Positions 6,536 to 12,949 of a stretch of 16,490 nucleotides of DNA are shown piece by piece. Origin of the DNA: JBEAOO01 sp041164825 (GTDB lineage: Bacteria; Pseudomonadota; Gammaproteobacteria; Burkholderiales; Burkholderiaceae_C). The stretch spans positions 1 through 16,490 of the forward strand of contig JBEAOO010000353.1 in the NCBI GenBank assembly GCA_041164825.1, given 5' to 3'. Position 1 is the first letter of the stretch. Each line of letters starts with the position of its first letter. The translations under genes and the position numbers were made by a program. The notes beneath the pieces were generated by a model that saw nothing but the letters and a program-made list of their open reading frames with translations, searched no databases and was not told the origin of the DNA.

Positions 6536-7715
6536 GGTGCGGCTCCGTGTGGGGCAGATCGTGGGGGGCGATGAGGGTGCTCACGCAGGGATCGTACGCG
6601 GCCATCCAGCGCGCCAAGGCGGGCTCGGCCGGGGGGCCGGCAGGCAGCAGCGCCACGGCCTGGGCCACCGCGCCTGCGGGGTGAAAATTCCATTCGGTGG
6701 GTGCCAGCACCTGGCAACTCACCACGCGTGCCGCGGGGCCGCTGCCATCGAGCACCACCTGGTGGATCAGCAGCCCGCGCGCCATCTCGACCCAGGCGAT
6801 GCCGTCGCACGGGCCGAGGCGCAGCGCGCCGATGTCGAGCGCGGGACGGCTGCGCGCGGCGGCCTCGGTGTCGGGCTCGCTCAGCCGTGCCAGCTCGGCC
6901 AGCCGGGCGCCCAGGCGCGTGGCCAGGCTCAGCGCGGCGCGGGGCAGCGCGTGGTGGCGGCGCGTCCAGGTGCCGGTCTCGGCGCATTGGCCTTGCCACT
7001 GGGGTTGGCGGGCAAAGGGGGGGCTGTGCGGCGCCACCGGGTCGGTCAGCGCCGCGTGCAGCTCGCGCAGGCCGGCCTCGTGGTGATGGGCTGTCAGCGG
7101 TGGGGCGCCGGCGTGGGGCGCCCAGGCCTCAGGCGGCAGCGCGTTCAGCAAACGGGCCACCGGCGTGGCCACGTGCGCCGCCCAGTGCGCCAGCCAGGCG
7201 CCGGGTGCCGTCTGCCAGGCCGACAGCCAATCGGCGAGCGGCAGGCCGAACACGCGCGCTTGCAGCCAAGCGCTCAGTGCTGCGACATCGGGTGCGGCCG
7301 CCGTTGTCGTTGGCGCTGTCGTTGTCGCAAAAACCGGGCAGCTGGCCACGCTGCGCGCTGAGGCGTCGAGCGCGCCGTCGCTGGGCGCCTCGCGGCTGAG
7401 CAAACGCGGCCAATCCAGGGCGATGCGGCGCAGGTGCTCTCGGACAGTGTTCAGGCGGTGCGCCTCGCGCAGGCTCTCGCTCAAAGCCATCGGTTCGCCT
7501 TGCGCCGCCTGCACCGCCAGCTCAGCGCACAAGCGGTGCGCGTGGCTGCACAGCGTGAACAGGCTCGCCAGCGTGGGCGCGAGCTGCGCGGCGGGGCGGC
7601 CGGTGGTGAGGCGCGCCACCCAGTCGGGCCGGCTGCTGCGCAGGTTGTGCGGCACGGGCTGGCCCGGGCGCACGTGCAGCGCGCCAGCGGGGTGGGCGAG
7701 GGCCGCGTTCGTCAT
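6528..7715 (-). CDS. hoxV: HoxV (HupK-like), accessory protein related to the large subunit
   Basis: This 395-residue protein is assigned as HoxV from its place between hoxT and hypA and from its degenerate resemblance to hydrogenase large subunits. It has a CSHAHRLC segment (Cys56, Cys63) where the large subunit has its N-terminal cysteine motif, and DPCVSTLIAPHD near the C-terminus in place of DPCxxCxxH, keeping only one cysteine. In Cupriavidus necator HoxV acts with HoxL in assembling and delivering the Fe(CN)2CO unit to HoxG. The ATG at 7715 shares one base with the hoxT stop (TGATG); a GTG one codon earlier (7718) is an equally plausible start. The middle is Ala/Leu-rich without clear motifs, so the call leans partly on gene order. 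Confidence 0.85.
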   Translation of the reverse strand: MTNAALAHPAGALHVRPGQPVPHNLRSSRPDWVARLTTGRPAAQLAPTLASLFTLCSHAHRLCAELAVQAAQGEPMALSESLREAHRLNTVREHLRRIALDWPRLLSREAPSDGALDASARSVASCPVFATTTAPTTTAAAPDVAALSAWLQARVFGLPLADWLSAWQTAPGAWLAHWAAHVATPVARLLNALPPEAWAPHAGAPPLTAHHHEAGLRELHAALTDPVAPHSPPFARQPQWQGQCAETGTWTRRHHALPRAALSLATRLGARLAELARLSEPDTEAAARSRPALDIGALRLGPCDGIAWVEMARGLLIHQVVLDGSGPAARVVSCQVLAPTEWNFHPAGAVAQAVALLPAGPPAEPALARWMAAYDPCVSTLIAPHDLPHTEPHHA

Positions 7716-8251
7716 CACGCGCGGGTGCGGGGCGATGGCGGGGTGTGAACCGCCGAGCGGCCCAACAAGAAGCCGCGCCGCGCGGGCATCTGCGGCTGTG
7801 GCAGCGCTTGCGCTGGCGTGGCCTCGGGCACGGGCCGCAGTTGGGCCAGCACCGCCAGCGCGGTGGCGCGCGCATCGGCAGGGCTGGGAAATTCAAACAC
7901 CGGCGAGAACAAGGAGCAGGCGCCAAACGCCCCCACGGCCTGCTCGTGGCCGCCGATGAAGGCCAGCGGCTGGCCGCCGATCACCCGCGTTTGCGCGTGG
8001 CCGATGCCGCCGTGGCGCTCGTCGCGCTGCTGCGGCAGCCACACCAGGTTCATGAACCACGGGGTGATCAACACGCCCAGCGCGCCGGGCTCATCGGGTG
8101 CGTCTGCTTGCGGGGCAAAGCCCACGGCCTCCACGGCCAGCGCCGGGTTGAGCAGCGGCAGGCCCGCCATGCGGGTGCGGGCGATCAGCGTGTAGGCGTC
8201 GACCAGCGCTTGCGTGCGCTCGGCGAGGCTGGGGGTGTGGGGCCTGTTCAT
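7715..8251 (-). CDS. hoxT: HoxT (HupJ/HybE-family) hydrogenase assembly chaperone
   Basis: The 178-residue product belongs to the HybE/HupJ/HoxT family: the conserved core NPALAVEAVGF (about 40-50) and LGVLITPWFMNLVWLP (about 58-73) are clear. A weaker, Pro/Ala-rich C-terminal tail follows. In Cupriavidus necator HoxT, together with the rubredoxin HoxR, is needed for maturing the membrane-bound hydrogenase in the presence of oxygen, probably by protecting the iron-sulfur clusters of the small subunit. The ATG at 8251 has GGA five bases upstream and lies 15 bases after the hoxR stop; the stop touches the hoxV start, implying coupled translation. Confidence 0.9.
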   Translation of the reverse strand: MNRPHTPSLAERTQALVDAYTLIARTRMAGLPLLNPALAVEAVGFAPQADAPDEPGALGVLITPWFMNLVWLPQQRDERHGGIGHAQTRVIGGQPLAFIGGHEQAVGAFGACSLFSPVFEFPSPADARATALAVLAQLRPVPEATPAQALPQPQMPARRGFLLGRSAVHTPPSPRTRA

Positions 8252-8266
8252 GTCGTTCCAATCCGC

Positions 8267-8476
8267 TCACAGCACCATGAACTGCTCGGCCGCGCCATCG
8301 CACTGCGGGCAACGCCAGTGCGCGGGCAGCGCGGTGAAGGGCGTGCCGGGGGCGATCTGCCACACCGGGTCGCCCTCGGCGGGGTCGTACACCCACCAGC
8401 AAATCTTGCACTCCAGCCGCGCCGCGTCGGCCAGCTTGGCGGCGTTGCCGAGGTAGCTGCCTTCAAAACCGCTCAT
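8267..8476 (-). CDS. hoxR: HoxR, rubredoxin
   Basis: A 69-residue rubredoxin: CKIC (Cys23, Cys26) and CPQC (Cys56, Cys59) form the single-iron Fe(Cys)4 site, with WWVYDPAEGD and the TPF/WRCPQC segments typical of the fold. It has a roughly 20-residue N-terminal extension compared with minimal rubredoxins, as HoxR/HupI proteins do. In the membrane-bound hydrogenase system it supports maturation under aerobic conditions as an electron carrier. Its ATG overlaps the hoxQ stop by four bases. Confidence 0.95.
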   Translation of the reverse strand: MSGFEGSYLGNAAKLADAARLECKICWWVYDPAEGDPVWQIAPGTPFTALPAHWRCPQCDGAAEQFMVL

Positions 8477-9405
8477 GTGCCGCTGCCCACCCAGGCGAGC
8501 ACCTCGGTGAGGCGCTCGTGCGAGTCGTCGAGGTCTTCGGGCGCGGCCTGTGCCACGTCGGGCAAGGTGCTCACCTCCACGGTGTTGAGGATCACCACGT
8601 CTTGCGAGTTGTAGTAAACAACGCGCCAGCAGTTGGGCCGCAGCGTGTTGCTGATGCGGCAGTTGCCATACCCGCGCGAGAGGATGAGCACCCGCCCCGT
8701 GCCCAGGTGGTGGTCGAGAAAGCCGATGTCCTCTTGCGACATCGGCAGCAGCGTCAGGTTCACCACATGGGCGGGCTGGCCGGGCCGCCAGGTGCGCCAC
8801 TGGTCTTCAATCTCGGCCAGCAGCGCGGGCGCGTTTTGCACATGGGGCGGCAGCGCGCCTTGCCAGCGGCGGATCACCGGATCGATGTCGTCCCGCGCCG
8901 CCGTCTGGAGGGCGTGCGGGATGCTGCCAAGCTCGATGGTGTCGCTGGCCAGCACGCCGTCGCGCGTGGTGATGACGCGCCACACGCCGGCAAACACCGA
9001 CTCCTGCACGCGCACGTCGAGCCCGGTGGCTGCGTCGCTGCGGCCCCCGTTGGCGGCACTGACCATGGCACTCACCTCGCCCTCGCCCAGCACTTGGTTG
9101 ATGAGCTGCAAGTCGGCGGCTGGCAGGCCCATCAGGTCGACGCTGCGGCATCCCGCTTCGGGGTGTTGCCTCACCAGGTCCAACTGCGCCAGCGCCTCGC
9201 GCAGCGCGGCTTGGCCGCGGGCCAGCGTGGCCACGTCCTCGGGCTCGGGCAGCGGCGGGGCGTGGAAGGTCTGCATGCCTTGCGGCATGGGCAGGTAGTC
9301 GAGCGTCTCGTCTTCGGCCTGGCTGCCGGGGCCGATGCCGAGGCCGAGGCCGGTGTTGGTGCTGAAGTCAAACGCAGCGACCACAGGGATGGGGAAGTCT
9401 TTCAT
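8473..9405 (-). CDS. hoxQ: HoxQ (HupH/HyaF-family) small-subunit maturation protein
   Basis: This 310-residue protein is the HoxQ/HupH/HyaF homologue. Recognisable parts are the acidic N-terminal third, the GEGEVSA segment (about 110-116), the repeat of related motifs in the middle, and ILSRGYGNCRISNTL followed by WRVVYYNSQDVVILNTVEV in the C-terminal third. In Cupriavidus necator HoxQ works with HoxO as a chaperone that binds the HoxK precursor and prevents premature Tat export. The ATG at 9405 (MKDFPIPV) has GAGG about seven bases upstream; an open extension to 9504 has no family resemblance. It is separated from hoxO by 70 bases, one of the larger gaps in the accessory block, and overlaps hoxR by four bases. 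Confidence 0.92.
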   Translation of the reverse strand: MKDFPIPVVAAFDFSTNTGLGLGIGPGSQAEDETLDYLPMPQGMQTFHAPPLPEPEDVATLARGQAALREALAQLDLVRQHPEAGCRSVDLMGLPAADLQLINQVLGEGEVSAMVSAANGGRSDAATGLDVRVQESVFAGVWRVITTRDGVLASDTIELGSIPHALQTAARDDIDPVIRRWQGALPPHVQNAPALLAEIEDQWRTWRPGQPAHVVNLTLLPMSQEDIGFLDHHLGTGRVLILSRGYGNCRISNTLRPNCWRVVYYNSQDVVILNTVEVSTLPDVAQAAPEDLDDSHERLTEVLAWVGSGT

Positions 9406-9475
9406 GGGCAGGGCCTCGCTGTTGCAGCTGTTTGGGGTGGTGCCGGTGAGATGGCGTGTGCGGTGCCGCGGCGGC

Positions 9476-9982
9476 TCAGTGACACGCCGAAGGCGCCGCG
9501 CCACCCGCCGCCATCACCGGGATCGGCGCGCGGCCGGTGGGTGCCGTCAGCGCTTGTTGCATGCGCGGCAAGAACACATCCCAGTCGTGCATGCCGCTGA
9601 GCGTGGTGACGTACTGGCCGTCGCGCAGCACCAGCAGCGTGGGCCAACGCTGCGAGCCGTAGCGGCGCGCCAGCGCGTCTTCCAGTTCGCGCTTGACGAC
9701 GCCGATGGCAAACGGCAAGTCGGGCAGCGAGCGCCGCAATTCGGGCAGCACCACGGCCACGTCCTGGCCTTCGGGGAACTGCACCGGGTCACCGGCAAAC
9801 AGCACCACCCGCAAGCCGCCTTCCGCGGCCCAGGCGTCGATGTTGCTCAGGTCCACCCAGGTGGCACCAAACTGCTCGGCCAGCCGCGCCACCAGGGCCG
9901 AGGTGGGCACCTTGGGCGCTTGCACGGGCAGTTGCACAAGGTTGGGGGTGTCGGCGGGCAAGGGGGTGTTGGTGCTGCTCAT
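9476..9982 (-). CDS. hoxO: HoxO (HupG/HyaE-family) thioredoxin-like chaperone
   Basis: The 168-residue protein resembles the HyaE/HupG/HoxO family, which has a thioredoxin-like fold without the CxxC redox pair. Visible are VVLFAGDPVQFPEGQDVAVVLPEL in the core (positions about 60-83) and the YGSQRWPTLLVLRDGQYV segment corresponding to the thioredoxin cis-Pro region. There is no CxxC motif, which agrees with a chaperone rather than a redox role. HoxO binds the Tat signal of HoxK in Cupriavidus necator. The start at 9982 overlaps the hoxL stop by four bases. Confidence 0.9.
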   Translation of the reverse strand: MSSTNTPLPADTPNLVQLPVQAPKVPTSALVARLAEQFGATWVDLSNIDAWAAEGGLRVVLFAGDPVQFPEGQDVAVVLPELRRSLPDLPFAIGVVKRELEDALARRYGSQRWPTLLVLRDGQYVTTLSGMHDWDVFLPRMQQALTAPTGRAPIPVMAAGGAAPSACH

Positions 9983-10332
9983 GGGGGGGTCTCGGTGGCG
10001 GTGGTGGGAGCGTTGGTGGGGGCGCCTGTGGACAAGGCCTGCAACTCGGCCGTGCTCCAGCGCGAGGGCAGATCGAAGCCCACGTCGGCGAACGGATCGA
10101 GCGTGTGGCCGCTGTTCGCGGCCTGCAGCAGATCGAGCGTGGCGTTCACTTCGGCCGCGCGCTCGGCGCTGATGTGTTCTTGCGCGCTGTCGATGAAGAT
10201 CAGCAGCCAATCGCCGGGCGCCACCGCGCCGACCAGCGCGGTGCGCACGCGGCGCTGTTCGCCACCGCGGCCGGCACAGGTGGCAAAGCCCGGCTCGGTG
10301 CTGAGCACTTGCATGGGGAGGCCGATGCACAT
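9979..10332 (-). CDS. hoxL: HoxL (HupF), HypC-like chaperone dedicated to HoxG
   Basis: A 117-residue HypC-family member starting MCIGLPMQV, with essential Cys2, and with the GAVAPGDWLLIFIDSA segment of the OB fold. The C-terminal 40 residues, rich in Thr, Ala and Pro at the end, are absent from the hypC product in the same cluster. HoxL in Cupriavidus necator binds pre-HoxG and, with HoxV, helps transfer the iron-diatomic unit. The ATG lies seven bases after the hoxM stop with GAGG five bases upstream; the stop overlaps the hoxO start by four bases. Confidence 0.93.
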   Translation of the reverse strand: MCIGLPMQVLSTEPGFATCAGRGGEQRRVRTALVGAVAPGDWLLIFIDSAQEHISAERAAEVNATLDLLQAANSGHTLDPFADVGFDLPSRWSTAELQALSTGAPTNAPTTATETPP

Positions 10333-10339
10333 GGTCGCC

Positions 10340-11035
10340 TCAGTCCTGGGTGGCCGGGGTGGGAAAGAAGCGCTCGTCGCCGACGCGGCAGGCGAGGTCT
10401 TCGGGCGGGCGCTGGCCTTCATAGCGGCCCAGCGCCAGCTGCGAGAACGTGACGGCCTCGGTCTCGCTCAGCGGTGTGGTGCGCGGGCGCGGGGCGGCGC
10501 CCCAGCGGCGCAGGGCATCGAGGCCCAAGGCCAGCGCGTCTTCCATCGCCGCGCGCACCACCGGGCGCAGGCTGCCACCGTAGTCGTCCAGCTCCTCGGG
10601 CTGGCAGCCCACCAGCAGCACCTGCTCGGGGTACTTCTCGGTCAGCAGCGCCAGCATCAGCACCTCTTGGAAACCGGTCTGGTGCAGGCTCATCTTTTTG
10701 GCGCCCATGAAGCGCGGCACCTCGTCGTTGGCCACCAGCTTGAGCTCGCCCGGCGCCAGGCCGTAGTCAATCGCATCAAAGATCAACAGCTGGCCGGCCG
10801 CCTGCACGTGCTGGATCAGGTAGAGCCCTTGCGTGCCGCCATCCACCAGTTGCACATGGGGCGCGAATTCGAAGCGCTGCTGCAGGGCTTCGATGCAGCG
10901 CACTCCGAAGCCTTCGTCGGCCCACAGCACATTGCCGATGCCGAGCACGACGATGGGGGCGGGCGCCGCCGCGAGGGATGCGGACGGGCTGTCACCCTTG
11001 CCGTGACAGGCGTTTTCAAGCGGATCAGCGCGCAT
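10340..11035 (-). CDS. hoxM: HoxM, HoxG C-terminal endopeptidase
   Basis: HoxM is the nickel-dependent maturation protease that removes the C-terminal peptide of HoxG after metal insertion. The 231-residue product has the HyaD/HybD-family motif LGIGNVLWADEGFG and the three nickel-sensing residues by alignment with E. coli HybD: Glu41, Asp87 (IFDAID) and His118 (SLHQTG). The first 26 residues before the core and about 50 after it exceed the HybD length. The ATG at 11035 is the first in frame, but it has only a weak GAG upstream; a TTG five codons earlier is less likely. It follows the HigA-like gene after 40 bases. Confidence 0.93.
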   Translation of the reverse strand: MRADPLENACHGKGDSPSASLAAAPAPIVVLGIGNVLWADEGFGVRCIEALQQRFEFAPHVQLVDGGTQGLYLIQHVQAAGQLLIFDAIDYGLAPGELKLVANDEVPRFMGAKKMSLHQTGFQEVLMLALLTEKYPEQVLLVGCQPEELDDYGGSLRPVVRAAMEDALALGLDALRRWGAAPRPRTTPLSETEAVTFSQLALGRYEGQRPPEDLACRVGDERFFPTPATQD

Positions 11036-11075
11036 GGAGGAGGCTCGCAAAAATGTGGAAGGGGGAAGAAGCTGC

Positions 11076-11426
11076 TCAGCGCGCGGCGCTGGTCAGCGGT
11101 GCGCACAGCGCTGCGGGGGCGGTGAGCTGCTGGCGCAACCCTTGCCAAACATGGAAGCTGTCCCACGCGCTTTGCAGCGCCAGCCAGAAGCTGGCGTCGG
11201 TGTGAAAGACGATGGCGCAGCGCACGGCGGTGTCGGGCGTCATGGCGCGCTGGCCGTGCAGCACCTCGTGCAGACGGCGGCGCGACAAACCCAGCAACCG
11301 CGCGGCCTGCACTTGGCTCAAGCCCAGCGGCGTCAAGTAGTGGCGCGCCAGAAACCGCCCCGGGTGCCAAGGCGTGCGCGCCGGCACACCGGCCGGCCGC
11401 AGGGGGGCACGCCAGGGCGCAGACAT
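11076..11426 (-). CDS. HigA-family (VapI/XRE-type) antitoxin-like HTH protein, no adjacent toxin
   Basis: The 116-residue product has the compact HigA antidote layout: HPGRFL (21-26), then LTPLGLSQVQAARLLGLS (31-48) with the helix-turn-helix, the RRRLHEVLHGQR recognition region (49-60), TPDTAVRCAIVF (63-74) and the characteristic FWLALQSAWD (80-89). The family normally represses its own promoter and neutralises a HigB RNase, but no RelE/HigB-like toxin gene is next to it. It starts two bases after the hoxZ stop and is followed by hoxM, so it is transcribed as part of the hydrogenase operon. Its N-terminus is about 15 residues longer and Pro/Arg-rich. It may be an orphan antitoxin or a small regulator co-opted by the operon. 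Confidence 0.87.
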   Translation of the reverse strand: MSAPWRAPLRPAGVPARTPWHPGRFLARHYLTPLGLSQVQAARLLGLSRRRLHEVLHGQRAMTPDTAVRCAIVFHTDASFWLALQSAWDSFHVWQGLRQQLTAPAALCAPLTSAAR

Positions 11427-11428
11427 CG

Positions 11429-12181
11429 TCAGTCTTTGAAGGTGCGGTGGCCGGAGATCATGGTGCTCACCACGCTGGAGCGGCCCATGATGTCTTCGCG
11501 GATGGCAGCGTAGACGTGGATGATCACGAAGATCACCAGGCCCCACAGGCCCAGGTGGTGCCAGGTGTGCACGTCCTGGCTTTGGCCAAAGAGGGGGATG
11601 ACCCAACCAAAGAGCTTGTCTTGCCACGAGCCCACGCCGGCGCCTTCGCTGTAGAGCGCAAAGCCGGTGACCACCATGAAGAGGGCCAGCACCATGAAGC
11701 CGAACACCATCGCAAAGCGCGCCAGCGGGTTGTGGCCCACGTACTGGCCGGGGCGGTCGGCGATGAAGGCGTACCACTTCAGCATGCGGCCCACCTCGCG
11801 CCAATAGGCCGCCGTGAAGATGGGCACCCAAAACAATTCACGCGCATGGTGGTTGCCGACGATGCCCCAGTAGATGCGGCCCAGCAGCCCCACCGCCAGC
11901 ACGTAGCCGGCCGCAAAGTGCGCGAAGCGGATGTAGCCCATCACGAAATGCGCACTCGCTTCGCCCGGCATGCTGGGCAGCGGCGAGCCGATGAAATAGC
12001 CGGTGACGGCCAGCACCGTGATGGCCAGCGCGTTGAGCCAGTGCCACAGGCGCACCGGCGCTTCGTACACATAGACCGAGCGGATCGCGCTGGCCTGCTG
12101 AAACTCCTGCACATCGGCCGCCGTGTTGGCGGATGAAGGCAGGTGGCCGCCCGAGACGGCAGCGTGGGTGCGGGTGTTCAT
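11429..12181 (-). CDS. hoxZ: HoxZ, b-type cytochrome membrane anchor
   Basis: HoxZ (HupC/HyaC) anchors HoxKG on the periplasmic face and passes electrons from the small subunit to ubiquinone. The 250-residue protein has four hydrophobic segments (about 48-66, 81-103, 153-176, 207-227) and histidines at membrane edges that fit the two-haem cytochrome b fold of the family: His47 in RLWHWLN, His88 in RFAHFAAGY, His205/208/209 in HTWHH, and His222 in IIHVYAAIRED. The ATG at 12181 has AGGAG five bases upstream. It is separated from hoxG by hupE, whereas the classical order is hoxK-G-Z. Confidence 0.96.
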   Translation of the reverse strand: MNTRTHAAVSGGHLPSSANTAADVQEFQQASAIRSVYVYEAPVRLWHWLNALAITVLAVTGYFIGSPLPSMPGEASAHFVMGYIRFAHFAAGYVLAVGLLGRIYWGIVGNHHARELFWVPIFTAAYWREVGRMLKWYAFIADRPGQYVGHNPLARFAMVFGFMVLALFMVVTGFALYSEGAGVGSWQDKLFGWVIPLFGQSQDVHTWHHLGLWGLVIFVIIHVYAAIREDIMGRSSVVSTMISGHRTFKD

Positions 12182-12263
12182 GCGAACTCCTGGGTGCGGT
12201 GACGGGGAGGGGCGCTGCGATGGCCGCTGCGGCGCAGGCTGAACCAGCGCGGGCGGCGGCGCA

Positions 12264-12878
12264 TCACAGTTGCGTCAGCAGGTAGGCCCCGGCCCCACCA
12301 AAGGCCAGGCCCACGGCGCTCACGGCTCGGCCCAGGGGCTGCGGCGCCAAGGCACGGCGCGCCGCCAAACCGGCCAGCACCCCGCCCGCGTGCAGCGCCG
12401 CGGTGCTCAGCACAAAGCCGATCGCGTAGCTGGCGAAGCCGCCGGCCGCAGGGGCTTCAGCGCCATGCGCCAAGCCGTGCAAGGAGGCGGCGATGGCCAC
12501 CACACTCAGACCCAGCGCCGCTGGCAACTGGCGCGTGGCCAGCACCAGCAGCAGGCCCATCACGGCCACGCTGGCGGCGATGGCGCTCTCCAGCCCGGGC
12601 AGGGTGATGCCGCTCGCGCCCAGGGCCGCGCTCAGCACCAGCGCCGTCATGAAGGTGGCCGGGCCCAGCCAGGCGCGGCGCGCTGGCAGGGCCAGCACCG
12701 ACCACAGCCCCACGGCCACCATGGCCAGCAGGTGATCGGCGCCCAGCGGGTGGGCCAGGCCCTCGAAGAAGCTGTGCGTGCCGTGGCCGGTGTGGGCCGA
12801 GGCGGCGCTGGCGGCGGCCAGCAAGGTGGTGGCCACGGCGGCGCGGCGGCCGAAGTGGGCAGTCATGAACGTGGTCAT
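12264..12878 (-). CDS. hupE: HupE/UreJ-family nickel permease
   Basis: The 204-residue protein starts with an N-terminal signal-like segment (RRAAVATTLLAAASAASA) followed by a His-rich AHTGHGTH stretch, then the family motif HPLGADHLLAM (His-x4-Asp-His, about residues 43-53) and several Ala/Leu/Val-rich membrane segments, with a second His pair in ASLHGLAHG near residue 132. HupE proteins are nickel-uptake permeases found in hydrogenase and urease clusters, which suits nickel supply for HypA/HypB. GAGGA lies seven bases upstream of the ATG at 12878; an ATG four codons later is an alternative. It sits between hoxG and hoxZ, with 68 bases before it and 82 after it, unlike rhizobial hup clusters where hupE follows hupD. 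Confidence 0.93.
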   Translation of the reverse strand: MTTFMTAHFGRRAAVATTLLAAASAASAHTGHGTHSFFEGLAHPLGADHLLAMVAVGLWSVLALPARRAWLGPATFMTALVLSAALGASGITLPGLESAIAASVAVMGLLLVLATRQLPAALGLSVVAIAASLHGLAHGAEAPAAGGFASYAIGFVLSTAALHAGGVLAGLAARRALAPQPLGRAVSAVGLAFGGAGAYLLTQL

Positions 12879-12933
12879 GTGGGGGTCCTCTGTGGGTTGT
12901 GGGGCACGGGCAGGGGTGTCGCGATCAGGGCCA

Positions 12934-12949
12934 TGAGCGCAGGCGCTCA
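12934..12949 (-). promoter_or_regulatory. Hairpin spanning the hoxG stop codon
   Basis: TGAGCGC and GCGCTCA (7-base perfect arms, two-base centre) form a stem that includes the hoxG TGA. There is no T-tract, so it is not a classical terminator. A structure here could protect the 3' end of a hoxKG message or dampen read-through into hupE. The palindrome is seen directly; its role is a guess. Confidence 0.35.

Noticed and set aside
9335..11125. 596-codon open frame on the plus strand
   Set aside because: It is antisense to the hoxQ start, hoxO, hoxL and hoxM, with no recognisable domain or ribosome binding site.
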